The notes: a model not told the origin generated them from the sequence alone. A DNA stretch of 64,000 nucleotides from Parabacteroides johnsonii DSM 18315 (GCF_025151045.1 NZ_CP102285.1:372001-436000); one strand, 5' to 3'. Counted from the stretch's first letter, positions 1 through 9,621 are shown. A program made the numbers and translations.

Positions 1-123
1 AATGTCGGGAATGATCTTACAGAATGCTTGGGGAAAGATTCCCTTGTCGATGTTCTTTATTGCGTTGTGAACATCTTCTTTCGAAGCGGATACACCGCGT
101 AGATTATAACGTTGGTCACTCAT
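1..123 (-). CDS. AIR synthase (PurM)-related protein, N-terminal fragment
   Basis: Only the first 41 codons are in the window; the gene runs off the left edge. Reading the minus strand from an ATG at 123 gives MSDQRYNLRGVSASKEDV followed by a segment rich in Lys and Ile. I recognise this as the start of the Bacteroidales phosphoribosylformylglycinamidine cyclo-ligase-like (AIR synthase-related) protein. By family it would act in purine synthesis, or be a PurM-fold relative. No catalytic residues are visible. It is separated by 45 bp from the end of the glucosaminidase gene on the same strand, so the two could be co-transcribed. Confidence 0.7.
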   Translation of the reverse strand, partial: MSDQRYNLRGVSASKEDVHNAIKNIDKGIFPQAFCKIIPDI

Positions 124-168
124 TGTTTTTGTGAATTTGTCTGCAAAGATACTATTTTTTTGTCTTAC

Positions 169-1071
169 TTATCTAAGTTTTAGCACATCTCCTTCTTCGG
201 GAATATAATCTTTGTGCTTTTTATTTATCTTATATAAGCTCTTGATCTGTATTCCGTATTTCTGTGCGATGCTGTGCATGGACTCGCCTACCTGTACGAC
301 ATGGTCATAATTCGGCTTGTCTGCTTTCTTCTTTTTCTTTTCCAGATAAACAATATCGTTTTTCTGTAACGGGAAATCTTCCGGTACTTCGTTGTATTTC
401 TTCAAGTCTTTTACCCGGAAGCCGAGGCTGGCGGCTATGTCGTCGAAGCTATCTTTACCGTTGGAGTAGACATACAGCAAGCCGTTTGTACGGTAGATCG
501 TATAGCGGGAGATGCGTGCCGGTTGTTTGCCCTTCTTCTTGCCGCCTTTTGCCGTATCATACCGGTAGAGGTCATAATCTTCGATCAACTTGATCAGCCG
601 GTTGGCGTAGGCGCGGTCTGTAGCGTACCCGCATTTCTGAAGCCCTCTTGCCCAGCCTTTATAGTCGGTGACTTTCAGTTTGAACAGGCGGGCATAGCGG
701 GGACGGTCGACCAGAAAACGGGCGTGGTCTTCGTAAGACTGTTCCGGATTTTTATATTTGCGGAAACATTCTCCCCGCAGGTCGTCGTCGTGATAGACAC
801 GCCCACCTCTCCAATCGGAATGACATTTGATGCCGAAATGGTTGTTCGACTTGCGTGCCAGCTCGCTCCGGCCGGCCCCCGACTCCAATAATCCTTGTGC
901 AAGCGTGATACTGGCAGGGATACGGTACTTTTTTTGATGCTGAACAGCTAAACTGCTGTATTGTTTGATATACTTTTCGTATGCCGGCACTTTCCGTTGG
1001 CTGGCTCCGAGTGCCGTCCCGGTAACGGACAGCACCAACAGCAGGGAAAGGATTCGTAATGTTAATCGCAT
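169..1071 (-). CDS. Glucosaminidase (GH73-like) with LysM repeats
   Basis: Secreted peptidoglycan hydrolase of 300 residues. The start is placed at the ATG at 1071 because it opens directly on a signal peptide (MRLTLRILSLLLV, ending near ALGA); a longer frame back to 1107 would need TTG and adds 12 non-signal residues. Residues about 40-170 match a mannosyl-glycoprotein endo-beta-N-acetylglucosaminidase domain, with the likely catalytic Glu63 in LLESGAGRSELA and the typical NNHFGIKC stretch. Two LysM-type modules follow: about 190-245 (divergent) and about 255-300 (HVVQVGESMHSIAQKYG). A Lys-rich linker lies between them. The role is inferred to be cleavage of glycan strands during wall remodelling. 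Confidence 0.88.
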   Translation of the reverse strand: MRLTLRILSLLLVLSVTGTALGASQRKVPAYEKYIKQYSSLAVQHQKKYRIPASITLAQGLLESGAGRSELARKSNNHFGIKCHSDWRGGRVYHDDDLRGECFRKYKNPEQSYEDHARFLVDRPRYARLFKLKVTDYKGWARGLQKCGYATDRAYANRLIKLIEDYDLYRYDTAKGGKKKGKQPARISRYTIYRTNGLLYVYSNGKDSFDDIAASLGFRVKDLKKYNEVPEDFPLQKNDIVYLEKKKKKADKPNYDHVVQVGESMHSIAQKYGIQIKSLYKINKKHKDYIPEEGDVLKLR

Positions 1072-1429
1072 GACTGATTCGTTGTATGTAATTATATTTA
1101 ACGGCAAAGATAATTAATTTGTTTTACATCATTGTCATAGTCGTGTGCCGGGGCGGGAGGCCGTATCAAAATTTGATAGATATGGATTATAAATGATGAT
1201 TGGTCACCATGCTATTTATAAATAAGGATTACGCGGATCTCTGATTTGGCTCCACCTGCCCTCGAAACTTTTTGATTATTATGAGGTATAAAGGTGAAGG
1301 TAATCATCCGAACTGTCTTCACCCTTGTCTTGTCCTGATTTAGGTTGACCATGTCGCTCTGATTCGTTTTTACTACTATGTATTTAAGTGAAAGGTAAGT
1401 ATTTACAGCTATTACTACCACTTTTTAAC

Positions 1430-1503
1430 CTTTCGCCCTTGGTCGAAAAGGCTTTTGACATTGGTCGAAAGTGCTTTTGACCAAGGGCGAAAGCCTTTTC
1501 GAC
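1430..1503. repeat. Overlapping inverted repeats forming two exclusive hairpins
   Basis: A 15-bp perfect stem pairs 1430-1444 (CTTTCGCCCTTGGTC) with 1479-1493. A second, 14-bp perfect stem pairs 1442-1455 (GTCGAAAAGGCTTT) with 1490-1503. The arms overlap, so both cannot form at once. The block lies upstream of the cdd promoter and is not expected to be in its mRNA, so it may be a DNA-level repeat. The rest of 1072-1547 shows no gene I can support. Confidence 0.7.
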
Positions 1504-1547
1504 TAAGGGTAAAAGGTCTATGGTTGGGATGTTTGACAATAAATGTA

Positions 1548-1579
1548 TTTGGGGGTTCTCTACATTTTCTTTATTTTTG
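1548..1579 (+). promoter_or_regulatory. Promoter of cdd
   Basis: TTTG at 1548-1551, a 20-bp spacer and TATTTTTG at 1572-1579 match the Bacteroidetes primary-sigma consensus TTTG-N19-21-TAnnTTTG exactly. The -7 box ends 25 bp before the cdd ATG. Confidence 0.75.
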
Positions 1580-1604
1580 CTTGTATCATTTAGAATGTTA
1601 TTTC

Positions 1605-2087
1605 ATGAAAGAAATCAAGTTGGAGACAAAAATCCGGATCTATCCTCTTGCCGAGCTTCCGGAAGAGGAGTTGCGGCTAATGGAGGCAGCCATAAAAGCG
1701 ACGGGACAATCGTATGCTCCTTATTCGAAGTTTCATGTCGGAGCGGCAGCCTTGCTGGAGGACGGCACGATCGTAACCGGCAGTAATCAGGAGAATGCCG
1801 CTTACCCTTCCGGTTTGTGTGCGGAGCGCGTGGCGTTGTTTCATGCCGGCCATAAATATCCGGATATTGCCGTTGTCGCTCTTGCTATTGCTGCCGCCAC
1901 GAATGGTAGCCAGGTCGAGAGCATTTCCCCTTGTGGTGCCTGCCGCCAGGTTTTGTTGGAGGCGGAACAGCGTTATGGCAAGTCAATGAAGGTCTTGTTG
2001 TGTGGTACAAAAGAAGTAGTGGTGGCGGAGAGTGCCGAATCGCTGTTGCCACTTTGTTTCGGGGCGAAAGATCTGAAAGATGATTAA
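1605..2087 (+). CDS. cdd: Cytidine deaminase
   Basis: Hydrolytic deamination of (deoxy)cytidine to (deoxy)uridine in pyrimidine salvage; cytosolic. The protein has 160 residues. The zinc site is complete: Cys72-Ala-Glu74 (LCAERVALFH, with the proton-shuttling Glu) and Cys110/Cys113 in SPCGACRQ. FHVGAA and NQENAAYPSG are the usual substrate-loop motifs. The start at 1605 is chosen over an in-frame start at 1455 because the intervening 50 codons are low-quality sequence and contain the promoter. The gene stands alone and converges on the SusD gene. Confidence 0.93.
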   Translation: MKEIKLETKIRIYPLAELPEEELRLMEAAIKATGQSYAPYSKFHVGAAALLEDGTIVTGSNQENAAYPSGLCAERVALFHAGHKYPDIAVVALAIAAATNGSQVESISPCGACRQVLLEAEQRYGKSMKVLLCGTKEVVVAESAESLLPLCFGAKDLKDD

Positions 2088-2094
2088 AAAGAAA

Positions 2095-2158
2095 AAGAGG
2101 CACAAGCCTGGGGAGGTGATAAATTAGCTTACTGCTTCCTGGCGGCGGTGTGCCTCTT
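2095..2158. terminator. Possible bidirectional terminator, cdd/SusD 1
   Basis: A perfect 10-bp inverted repeat (AAGAGGCACA at 2095-2104 with TGTGCCTCTT at 2149-2158) separates two convergent genes. The loop is long (44 nt) and there is only a short T/A tract, so terminator function is uncertain. Confidence 0.4.
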
Positions 2159-2190
2159 GTGCGCTGTTGTTATGCGCATTTTCTTAATTG

Positions 2191-4083
2191 TCAAATATCC
2201 GGATCAATAGGTTCGACCTTCAGAGGTTCCAGGTTGTTTTCTGCTCCCGGATAACCTATGTTTTGGTTAATCACGCCTCCTGTGTTACTTGTGATAGCGG
2301 TTTCAGGAATCGGCCATAAAATGTGGTGTACGCTCATGCGGTATTCACCGTTCGGAATTTTAACACCCTTATTGAAGAAATTATTCTTGACGGAAACCCA
2401 ATCGAAATAGAAGTTTACGCCGGTATCTTTGCAGTTCGTACCGATACCACCCGGTCCTGAAATATTATCCAATTTATACACACGTCCGTCCAAAGCTTCG
2501 CATGCCTTACCGGTCTTGGCATACAAATAGGAGATACGGACCAATTCGACATGGCGGTTTTCTTCGTAATACAATTCCCTGGCTCGTTCGGCAAGTACGT
2601 CGGCAATACCGACGGTTCCGTTTAGAGGTTCCGCACCGGCACGTTCACGGACAACATTCAGCATTGCAGCTTCATTTGCCATATCGCCTTTCCAATAATA
2701 ACATTCTGCCAACATCAAGTAAACTTCTGCAGAACGATAAATATACCAAGGTGTTTCTCCTCCTTGGAAATCCTGAGTCTTTGTTGGATCAGGGACGAAT
2801 ACTTTATAATGTGGCCACATGTACCAGCAACGGATGGAATCGGCGACAGAAAGGTCAACCGGGCGAATCAAGTTTTGTCCGTAATAAGAATTGTTCGATT
2901 TCTTCAAGCCGGGATCGTTATAGCGTAAATCTTCCATCCGCTTCCAGCTATCATGATTGAATGGTCCGCGTAAGTCGTTCTTTTCTTTTTCAGTCCAAAT
3001 ATCGTATTGGTAATAATTGGTTGGGCGTAACGTTCCGATACCGCGACCGTATTGGGTGTCGTTATCGATTTCCGTATTTTTGTCCGCTCCGTCGGGTGCA
3101 ATGGCAGTGCCGCTTTTCCCGTCAGGTGTTTTAATGGCACCACCTTTTGCCCAATAAGGCACAGCATTACGCATGGTATAAATACGGTTGTCTTTATCCA
3201 ATGGGGTGGTCGTTGGATGGGCGACCACATACATGATACCTTCCGTGTTGTTCATGTCAATTTTGGCTTCCACACTGTGCAAATCATGCATCAGGTTGGT
3301 GTTGGGCTTTGTCTGATTCCCTGTGAAACGTTCGGTCATCAACGGATGACGTCCGACGACTTCTTTACCGACCGTAATAGCGCGGTCGAAATCACCGGTG
3401 GCCATACACAATTTCATAAGTAAGACACCGCACGCGTCCTTGTTGGCACGTCCGCGCGGTTGTACTTCCGGCACCCACTGGTAAGCAAACTCCATGTCTT
3501 TCTTGCACTGTTCCAAGATACTCCAACGGTCGTACGTATAAAAATCCAATTTCGGTTCAGTGATTTCCCGATCCAGATAAGGGACGTCGCCGAACTGGTG
3601 TGTCAGTTTGTAATAACGATAGGCACGTTGGAAATAAGCAGCTCCCAATACCGCCTTTCGCTCTGCTTCGTCTTTGTATTTGGCTGCATCCAAACGGCTG
3701 ATGGCGATATTTGCATATTTGATGCCTTTGAATCCTTCTTCCCAATACCATTTGTTTTTACCTTTCATGTCGTTTTTCGTCCGGGAGGGTAACATTTCGT
3801 TATCCAAATCGACCAGGGAACCGCTTTCGTCTGTCTTTCCATGTATGGCGATGTCGGTCAGATACATTTCTGTTAGAATCGGAGCGCCGTCTCCGAAAAA
3901 TTCATGACGCATATTACGTTCACAGGCTGTCAAAGCGGCATAAAGTCCTTCTGCATCCACATATGTGTTTTCTGGTGAATAGAAAGACAAAGGTTTCGGT
4001 TCCAGCCAACTGTCACTACAGGAATTTAGCATGGGTAAGGTGGCCAATGCCAGGATTATACAATTTTTCTTGTTGATATTCAT
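2191..4083 (-). CDS. SusD/RagB-family glycan-binding lipoprotein (pair 1)
   Basis: Surface lipoprotein of 630 residues that would bind a glycan or peptide and cap its partner SusC barrel. The type II signal peptide ends LNSC, with Cys22 as lipid anchor and a CSDSWLEPKPLS start typical of SusD. Helical TPR-like segments include AAYFQRAYRYYKLTHQFGDVPY (about 147-168) and YRSAEVYLMLAECYYWKGD; ARELYYEENRHVELVRI is another SusD hallmark. The end carries LWPIPETAITSNTGG. It starts 26 bp after the SusC stop, so it is second in a two-gene operon. It is strikingly similar to the SusD at 48062-49948. The substrate cannot be told from sequence. Confidence 0.93.
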   Translation of the reverse strand: MNINKKNCIILALATLPMLNSCSDSWLEPKPLSFYSPENTYVDAEGLYAALTACERNMRHEFFGDGAPILTEMYLTDIAIHGKTDESGSLVDLDNEMLPSRTKNDMKGKNKWYWEEGFKGIKYANIAISRLDAAKYKDEAERKAVLGAAYFQRAYRYYKLTHQFGDVPYLDREITEPKLDFYTYDRWSILEQCKKDMEFAYQWVPEVQPRGRANKDACGVLLMKLCMATGDFDRAITVGKEVVGRHPLMTERFTGNQTKPNTNLMHDLHSVEAKIDMNNTEGIMYVVAHPTTTPLDKDNRIYTMRNAVPYWAKGGAIKTPDGKSGTAIAPDGADKNTEIDNDTQYGRGIGTLRPTNYYQYDIWTEKEKNDLRGPFNHDSWKRMEDLRYNDPGLKKSNNSYYGQNLIRPVDLSVADSIRCWYMWPHYKVFVPDPTKTQDFQGGETPWYIYRSAEVYLMLAECYYWKGDMANEAAMLNVVRERAGAEPLNGTVGIADVLAERARELYYEENRHVELVRISYLYAKTGKACEALDGRVYKLDNISGPGGIGTNCKDTGVNFYFDWVSVKNNFFNKGVKIPNGEYRMSVHHILWPIPETAITSNTGGVINQNIGYPGAENNLEPLKVEPIDPDI

Positions 4084-4109
4084 ATTCTTATTATATTTTT
4101 TCAGGTTAA

Positions 4110-7100
4110 TTATAAAGTAAAATTCACTCCGAAATTCACCGTACGCAAAGTTGTATCGCCACCTTCCGGATCACCGAAATCCCAACCGGTAATCACGAAC
4201 GGATTACGGACTGCTAAAGAGAAGCGCATGTTTTGTACAGCTATCTTTTTCAATAAATGTTTGGGAACGCTATAGGATAAAGTGATGTTTTCCATGCGGA
4301 CAAACGTTTTCTTTACATAATTGCTACCCTTATTGGTTGAACCGATACGGGCATAATCGTTTGTCGGGTTGTCTGCGGTCCAGCGTGGAATGTCGACAAT
4401 CGTATAGCGGTCATACATACCGCCTGTATTGGCGGCACGGTTGAACGTACCATATTGTCCTACATGTGAATACATCATGAATGATAGACTTAGATTTTTG
4501 AAGAATGTGAATTCGTTACGCCAAGACCAATAATATCGCGGAGTCTTGTAACCTTGGAATACCTTGTCTTTCGTATCCAGTACTCCATCCCCGTTTTGGT
4601 CAATATACTTGAAGTCACCCGGCTTGTTACCATATTTTGATGCTTCTTCCTCTTCACCCAATTGCCAAACCCCGTCACGCTCGTAGTCCCAGATCTGTTC
4701 GGTGTCATGACCGATAAACCATTTGTTTTCATAGTCGTCGGCCTCTTTATATCCGATCACGTTCCCATTGTCGTCTTTCACTTCTTCTACATCGCCATAA
4801 AGATGTTTGATCTTACGACGATTGAAAGAAAACGTACCGCTTGAATTCCATGCAAAATTGTCGTGGTTAATCAAATTGGCATTCAACGAAAGTTCGAAAC
4901 CTCGGTTTGTTAAAGCTCCCAGATTGGCCATTACGCTGGCATATCCTAAGATGGAAGGTAATGAGCGATTGACTAACAGGTCGTTCGATTCGGCCATATA
5001 CGTTTCGACGCTACCGCTTAACTTGTCTCCGAACAGAGAGAAATCTAAACCGATATTGTAAGACTCAGTTCGTTCCCATTTCAATTGGCTGTTAGGCATA
5101 CGGTTGATGTATACCTGAGAAGTCAGATAGACATTTCCGTTCGGGTCGACGTATGTATAAGCTCCGGAATTTAGTTGAGCCAATGCTTCGTACTGGCCAA
5201 TGTCACGGTTTCCGTTTTGCCCCCAGGAAAAACGTAATTTACCATAATCCAGCCAGTCGGATGTTTTTTCCATAAACTTTTCAGATGTGAATACCCAACC
5301 CAAAGCTACGGCCGGAAACGTGGCACGTGGGTTCATCTGCCCGAATGCCGAATAACCGTCACGGCGGACAGAGGCCGTTAGCATATATTTGTCTTTAAAA
5401 GAGTAGAACAAACGTCCCATCAAAGCATCACCGGTCTTATATGTGTCATTGCTGGAAACAGACGGAGCCGTACCGGCACCTATATTATGGAATCCCAATA
5501 TGTCGCTCGGTGAATAGAGTTTATTGCTTGCCACTGTTTGCCACCATTGCCCTTTTTCTGCATTGGCCAGGAAAGTCGCTTCAACTCGATGGTCTTTGCC
5601 GAATTCTTTTTTCCAACGGACAATGTTGTCTACTTGCCAGTTGAATGTTTTTTCATTTTTACGTTCGGACCGGCCACCGTCACCTGCCCATTCCGGATGT
5701 TCGGATGATTCGTGGTTCATATATTCGTACCAATGGTAACGAGGCGTGAAATTCATTTGATATTCCAAGCCGAACGGTAATTTGACAATTGCATATAAGT
5801 TCGCATTCAGGTCATGGTTGATGTCACGCCTGTCACGGTATAAATTATCGAAGAACGGGTTTTTCGTATTGTTGTCGCCGGATGGATACATACGGTATGG
5901 ACTGTCCAATATATCGATATCGTTTGTCGTAAAAGGAGAGTTATGCTCGCGTTGGCCCACATCGGCTGCTAAATATCCCCCTAAGCGGGTTGCAAATTGT
6001 GCATTTACACCCACTGTCAAAAAAGAAGTTACATTCGATTCCAAATTCAAGCGAGAGCGGAAATTACGATAGCGGTCGCCGACTTTTACTCCTTCGCGGT
6101 CTGCATATCCCAAAGACCAATAATAAGAAAAGTCTTCTTTACGGTTTGAAATGCTGACAGTATAATCCTGCTGTAATCCGGTTTGGAAAACAACATCATC
6201 CCAATCTGTTTCGATTCCGTTTAAATAATTCTCCATTTCGATCGTTTTGAAGTTTAAACGGGTCAACCATTTGTAGATCATTGTCTTTTCATCCGGTAAG
6301 GCAGAGACAGGAGATTTTTGGTCATAGTTATACCAAGCCAATGGGTCAATTCCTGCTGTCGACAAAGTTCGCGGATCGGTAAATTTACCTGGCTGTGCAG
6401 CTATTTCTGCTTCCGTCATTAAGCTTTCGCCATATTCTTGTCGGAATTTGATGAATCCTGCACCATCAACCGTTTTAGGCAGAAGTGCGTTGCTTACCAT
6501 ACCGACGTTAGCATTAAATGAAATTACAGGTTTTCCTGTTTTTCCTTTTTTGGTGGTAATAGCTACTACTCCATTGGCGGCTTTTGCTCCATAAACGGCA
6601 ACTGAACTGGCATCTTTCAAAACATCGATGTTTTCGATATCCATAGGATTAATGTCTTGTAAAGATCCATCATAGATAACACCGTCCAAAACTAACAAAG
6701 GAGAGGAGCCTGCTTTCAAAGAATTTTTTCCGCGTATTTGCAGATCAGCGGTACCGGCGGCATCTGTAGCCATTGAAATCGACAGACCGGAAGCACTGGC
6801 ACGCAACAGGTCTTGGACAGAGCGTGGGGCTTCAGTTTCTAATTTTTCTGTTTTTACACGCGAAATCGCCCCCGTCAAATCTTTCTTCTTTGCCGTACCG
6901 TAACCGATTACAACCACTTCTTCCAGCTCTTCCGTATCTTCTTTCATCGTTACATTGATTGTTTTCCGGTTGCCAACAGGAATCTCTTGGGATATGTATC
7001 CAATATAAGAGAATACAAGGATTGTTTTTTTACCTGTTGAGGAAACACTGTATTTTCCGTCCATATCCGTTATAGAGCCGTTGGTTGTTCCTTTTTCCAT

Positions 7101-7250
7101 CACATTTACACCAATCAAAGGTTCACCGGATTGATCTTTGACAGTACCGGTAATCGTTATATTTTGGGCAAATGATTGAGTCGTGAATAACCCTAACAGA
7201 ATTGAGATCAGGTTGATTCGTATTATAAAAAATAAGTTTTGTTTTCGCAT
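4110..7250 (-). CDS. SusC/RagA-family TonB-linked outer-membrane transporter (pair 1)
   Basis: TonB-dependent importer of 1046 residues that forms the outer-membrane channel under the SusD lid. Order: signal peptide to about Ala29 (QSFAQ); carboxypeptidase-regulatory-like beta domain about 32-105 (GTVKDQSGEPLIGVNV); the SusC signature EELEEVVVIGYGTAKKKDLTG about 107-127; plug domain about 140-240 with LLVLDGVIYDG and DVLKDASSVAVYGAKAANG; then the beta-barrel, ending with FGVNFTL and its terminal aromatic/Leu pattern. There is no N-terminal STN domain, so sigma/anti-sigma control is not indicated. The start at 7250 directly precedes the signal peptide. It is a close paralogue of the SusC at 44878-48045. 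Confidence 0.94.
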   Translation of the reverse strand: MRKQNLFFIIRINLISILLGLFTTQSFAQNITITGTVKDQSGEPLIGVNVMEKGTTNGSITDMDGKYSVSSTGKKTILVFSYIGYISQEIPVGNRKTINVTMKEDTEELEEVVVIGYGTAKKKDLTGAISRVKTEKLETEAPRSVQDLLRASASGLSISMATDAAGTADLQIRGKNSLKAGSSPLLVLDGVIYDGSLQDINPMDIENIDVLKDASSVAVYGAKAANGVVAITTKKGKTGKPVISFNANVGMVSNALLPKTVDGAGFIKFRQEYGESLMTEAEIAAQPGKFTDPRTLSTAGIDPLAWYNYDQKSPVSALPDEKTMIYKWLTRLNFKTIEMENYLNGIETDWDDVVFQTGLQQDYTVSISNRKEDFSYYWSLGYADREGVKVGDRYRNFRSRLNLESNVTSFLTVGVNAQFATRLGGYLAADVGQREHNSPFTTNDIDILDSPYRMYPSGDNNTKNPFFDNLYRDRRDINHDLNANLYAIVKLPFGLEYQMNFTPRYHWYEYMNHESSEHPEWAGDGGRSERKNEKTFNWQVDNIVRWKKEFGKDHRVEATFLANAEKGQWWQTVASNKLYSPSDILGFHNIGAGTAPSVSSNDTYKTGDALMGRLFYSFKDKYMLTASVRRDGYSAFGQMNPRATFPAVALGWVFTSEKFMEKTSDWLDYGKLRFSWGQNGNRDIGQYEALAQLNSGAYTYVDPNGNVYLTSQVYINRMPNSQLKWERTESYNIGLDFSLFGDKLSGSVETYMAESNDLLVNRSLPSILGYASVMANLGALTNRGFELSLNANLINHDNFAWNSSGTFSFNRRKIKHLYGDVEEVKDDNGNVIGYKEADDYENKWFIGHDTEQIWDYERDGVWQLGEEEEASKYGNKPGDFKYIDQNGDGVLDTKDKVFQGYKTPRYYWSWRNEFTFFKNLSLSFMMYSHVGQYGTFNRAANTGGMYDRYTIVDIPRWTADNPTNDYARIGSTNKGSNYVKKTFVRMENITLSYSVPKHLLKKIAVQNMRFSLAVRNPFVITGWDFGDPEGGDTTLRTVNFGVNFTL

Positions 7251-7563
7251 CTTAATTGGGTATTAGATTGAACATTCTAAAAATATTTATAGTAATAGAT
7301 TGAAAAATAGCTGTATATGGGAAATTTAAAGTTATGAAGTGTCAAATAGGAAATGCATAATGATTATCATAATATTAGATTAATTTGTATTTGTAACTTA
7401 GTCCTTTCTGAACTACTGTTATATTCTAAGGATTACACTTCCTAAACACTTTATGTATGCAAATAAAAGTTCCTGAAATTTGTATTAGTTTAAATTTATC
7501 CGTATGTTTGCGGACACGTACGATCTGAATATGTATAGTTGTTAATTTTTTCTTTAACAATAT

Positions 7564-7588
7564 ACCATAGTTCAGAAAGAACTATGGT
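7564..7588. repeat. Perfect hairpin upstream of SusC 1
   Basis: ACCATAGTTC, a 5-nt loop and GAACTATGGT form a perfect 10-bp inverted repeat about 310 bp upstream of the SusC start. No T tract follows. It could be an operator or part of an untranslated leader. I see no gene in the remainder of the 7251-7760 gap. Confidence 0.45.
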
Positions 7589-7760
7589 TGGTTAAGGTTT
7601 AGGAATAAAGGGCATTTGCCGAGTCTGACTTTTCTTTCTCTATGAGTTTAGTAAATGTTCAATTTGAGGAGATCAAATATTTCAATGAACAAAAGATGTA
7701 TGTGAAGATATTTTAGGATATCTATAGGAATTTATGGAAGGATAGATATTTGTAAAAGAA

Positions 7761-7803
7761 AAAAGCTGACAGTCTCTAATTGATAGAACTGTCAGCTTTT
7801 TTT
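7761..7803. terminator. Intrinsic terminator of the phosphohexomutase gene
   Basis: A perfect 13-bp stem (AAAAGCTGACAGT at 7761-7773 with its complement at 7788-7800) has A and T tracts on both sides. It lies just past the stop of the minus-strand mutase gene and could act in both directions. Confidence 0.85.
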
Positions 7804-7822
7804 GAGAAGATGGTTGGTTATT

Positions 7823-9571
7823 TTAGATTCCCAACGAAGCCTTTATCGCTTCGATCTTTTCTGCTCCTGCTTTTTCGGCAACCGGCAGTTCATCGAGGCT
7901 CTTTACTTTGGAATGGACTTCGCAATAGAACTTGATCTTCGGCTCCGTACCGGAAGGACGGATAGATACTTTCGTTCCGTCTTCTGTGAAATATTGGAGG
8001 ACGTTAGAGGTAGTCGGCATATCCAATGTCAATGTTTCGTTTTCTACATAGTCTTTGCCTTTCAGGGATGCGTAATCGTAGAATAATGTAACTTTGGAAC
8101 CAGCGATTTCCTGTAACGGGTTTTCACGGAAATGTTTCATCATCGCTTCGATCTCTTCAGCACCGCTCTTTCCTTTCTTTACAACGGAGATCCCTTTTTC
8201 TTTAGAGAAACCGTACTGAACATAGATGTTCTGCAATAACTGGTACATCGTGATGCCCTGATCTTTTGCCCAGGCGGCGATTTCGGCCAAGATGGCACAA
8301 GCAGAAACGGCATCTTTGTCGCGAACGAAATCTTCGCACAGGAAGCCGTAGCTTTCTTCACCACCACCGATATAGTTCTTTTTCCCTTCGTTCTTTTTCA
8401 TGACATCAGCGATCCATTTGAAGCCGGTGTAAACGTCATACACTTCGACGCCGTTCTTTTCGGCGATCGTGCGGATCAGCTCGGTCGTGACGATTGTCTT
8501 TACGATATATTCCTTGCCGTTGATCTTGCCGAGTTCTTTCCAGCGTGTGATGAGGTAGTAGACGAACATCAAAGCGGTCTGGTTGCCATTCAGCAATACC
8601 CATTCGCCTTCGTTGTTCTTAACGGCTGCACCTACGCGGTCTGCATCCGGATCGGAAGCCAATACCAACTCGGCATCTGTTTCCTTGGCCTTTTCAACTG
8701 CCAGAGCCAATGCTGCCGGTTCTTCCGGATTGGGGGAAACAACGGTAGGGAAGTCGCCGCTTACTACGTCCTGTTCAGGAACGTGGATGATATTCGTAAA
8801 GCCGAACGCTTTCAATGTCGGCGGGATAACCGTTACACCTGTTCCGTGGATCGGAGTATAGACGATCTTCATGTCGTGGTGGCGTGCGATGGATTCCGGT
8901 GACAAAGATACCTTTGTCAGATCATTGATATATTGTTCATCGATTTCCTTGCCGATGATTTCGATCAGTTCCTTGTTGCCTTTGAACTTGATTTCGCTGG
9001 CATTACGGATTTTGTTGACTTCGGCAATCGTATTCTTGTCATGCGGAGCGATCATCTGAGCGCCATCGTCCCAATAGGCTTTGTAACCGTTATATTCTTT
9101 CGGGTTGTGTGAAGCAGTCAGGATAATACCACTCTGGCATCCCAATTTACGGATGGTATATGACATTTCAGGAGTCGGGCGAAGGTCTTCGAACAGATAG
9201 ACCTTAATGCCGTTTGCAGAGAATATGTCAGCAGAGATTTCAGCAAATTTGCGGCTGTTGTTACGGCAGTCGTGGCCGATGACAACTTTGATCTGGTCCA
9301 GATCGGCAAATTCCTTTTTCAGATAGTTGGATAAGCCTTGTGTGGCTGCTCCTACCGTGTAGATGTTCATACGATTTGAACCTACTCCCATGATGCCTCG
9401 CAGGCCGCCTGTTCCGAATTCCAGATCTTTGTAGAATGATTCGATCAGTTCCGTCGGATCTTCATTGTCTAACAGAGCTTGCACCTGTGCACGTGTTTCG
9501 GCGTCATAACTTTTAGTAAGCCAGCTTTGTGCTTTGCTTCTTACCATTTCTAACAGTTCCTTGTTTTCCAT
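7823..9571 (-). CDS. Phosphoglucomutase/phosphomannomutase family protein
   Basis: Interconverts hexose 1- and 6-phosphates, linking glycolysis to glycogen and sugar-nucleotide synthesis; cytosolic. The 582-residue length fits the PgcA-like bacterial alpha-phosphoglucomutases. Motifs are the phosphoserine loop TASHNPKEYNGYK with Ser154, the metal loop DPDADR (Asp307, Asp309, Asp311), the sugar-specificity loop GGEESYGF, and the C-terminal phosphate-binding loop RPSGTEPKIKFY near residue 540. It is a single gene with its own upstream promoter-like motif and downstream hairpin terminator. Whether glucose or mannose phosphate is preferred cannot be read from the sequence. Confidence 0.92.
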   Translation of the reverse strand: MENKELLEMVRSKAQSWLTKSYDAETRAQVQALLDNEDPTELIESFYKDLEFGTGGLRGIMGVGSNRMNIYTVGAATQGLSNYLKKEFADLDQIKVVIGHDCRNNSRKFAEISADIFSANGIKVYLFEDLRPTPEMSYTIRKLGCQSGIILTASHNPKEYNGYKAYWDDGAQMIAPHDKNTIAEVNKIRNASEIKFKGNKELIEIIGKEIDEQYINDLTKVSLSPESIARHHDMKIVYTPIHGTGVTVIPPTLKAFGFTNIIHVPEQDVVSGDFPTVVSPNPEEPAALALAVEKAKETDAELVLASDPDADRVGAAVKNNEGEWVLLNGNQTALMFVYYLITRWKELGKINGKEYIVKTIVTTELIRTIAEKNGVEVYDVYTGFKWIADVMKKNEGKKNYIGGGEESYGFLCEDFVRDKDAVSACAILAEIAAWAKDQGITMYQLLQNIYVQYGFSKEKGISVVKKGKSGAEEIEAMMKHFRENPLQEIAGSKVTLFYDYASLKGKDYVENETLTLDMPTTSNVLQYFTEDGTKVSIRPSGTEPKIKFYCEVHSKVKSLDELPVAEKAGAEKIEAIKASLGI

Positions 9572-9621
9572 GACCTATATGTCTTGCTTTTAATTTAAAG
9601 AAATCCTGATTTTGAAATTAA

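Noticed and set aside
1072-1107. N-terminal extension of the glucosaminidase
   Set aside because: It needs a TTG start and puts 12 polar residues before the signal peptide.
1212-1421. 69-codon minus-strand frame upstream of cdd
   Set aside because: No family resemblance, odd composition, and it lies in a repeat-rich intergenic region.
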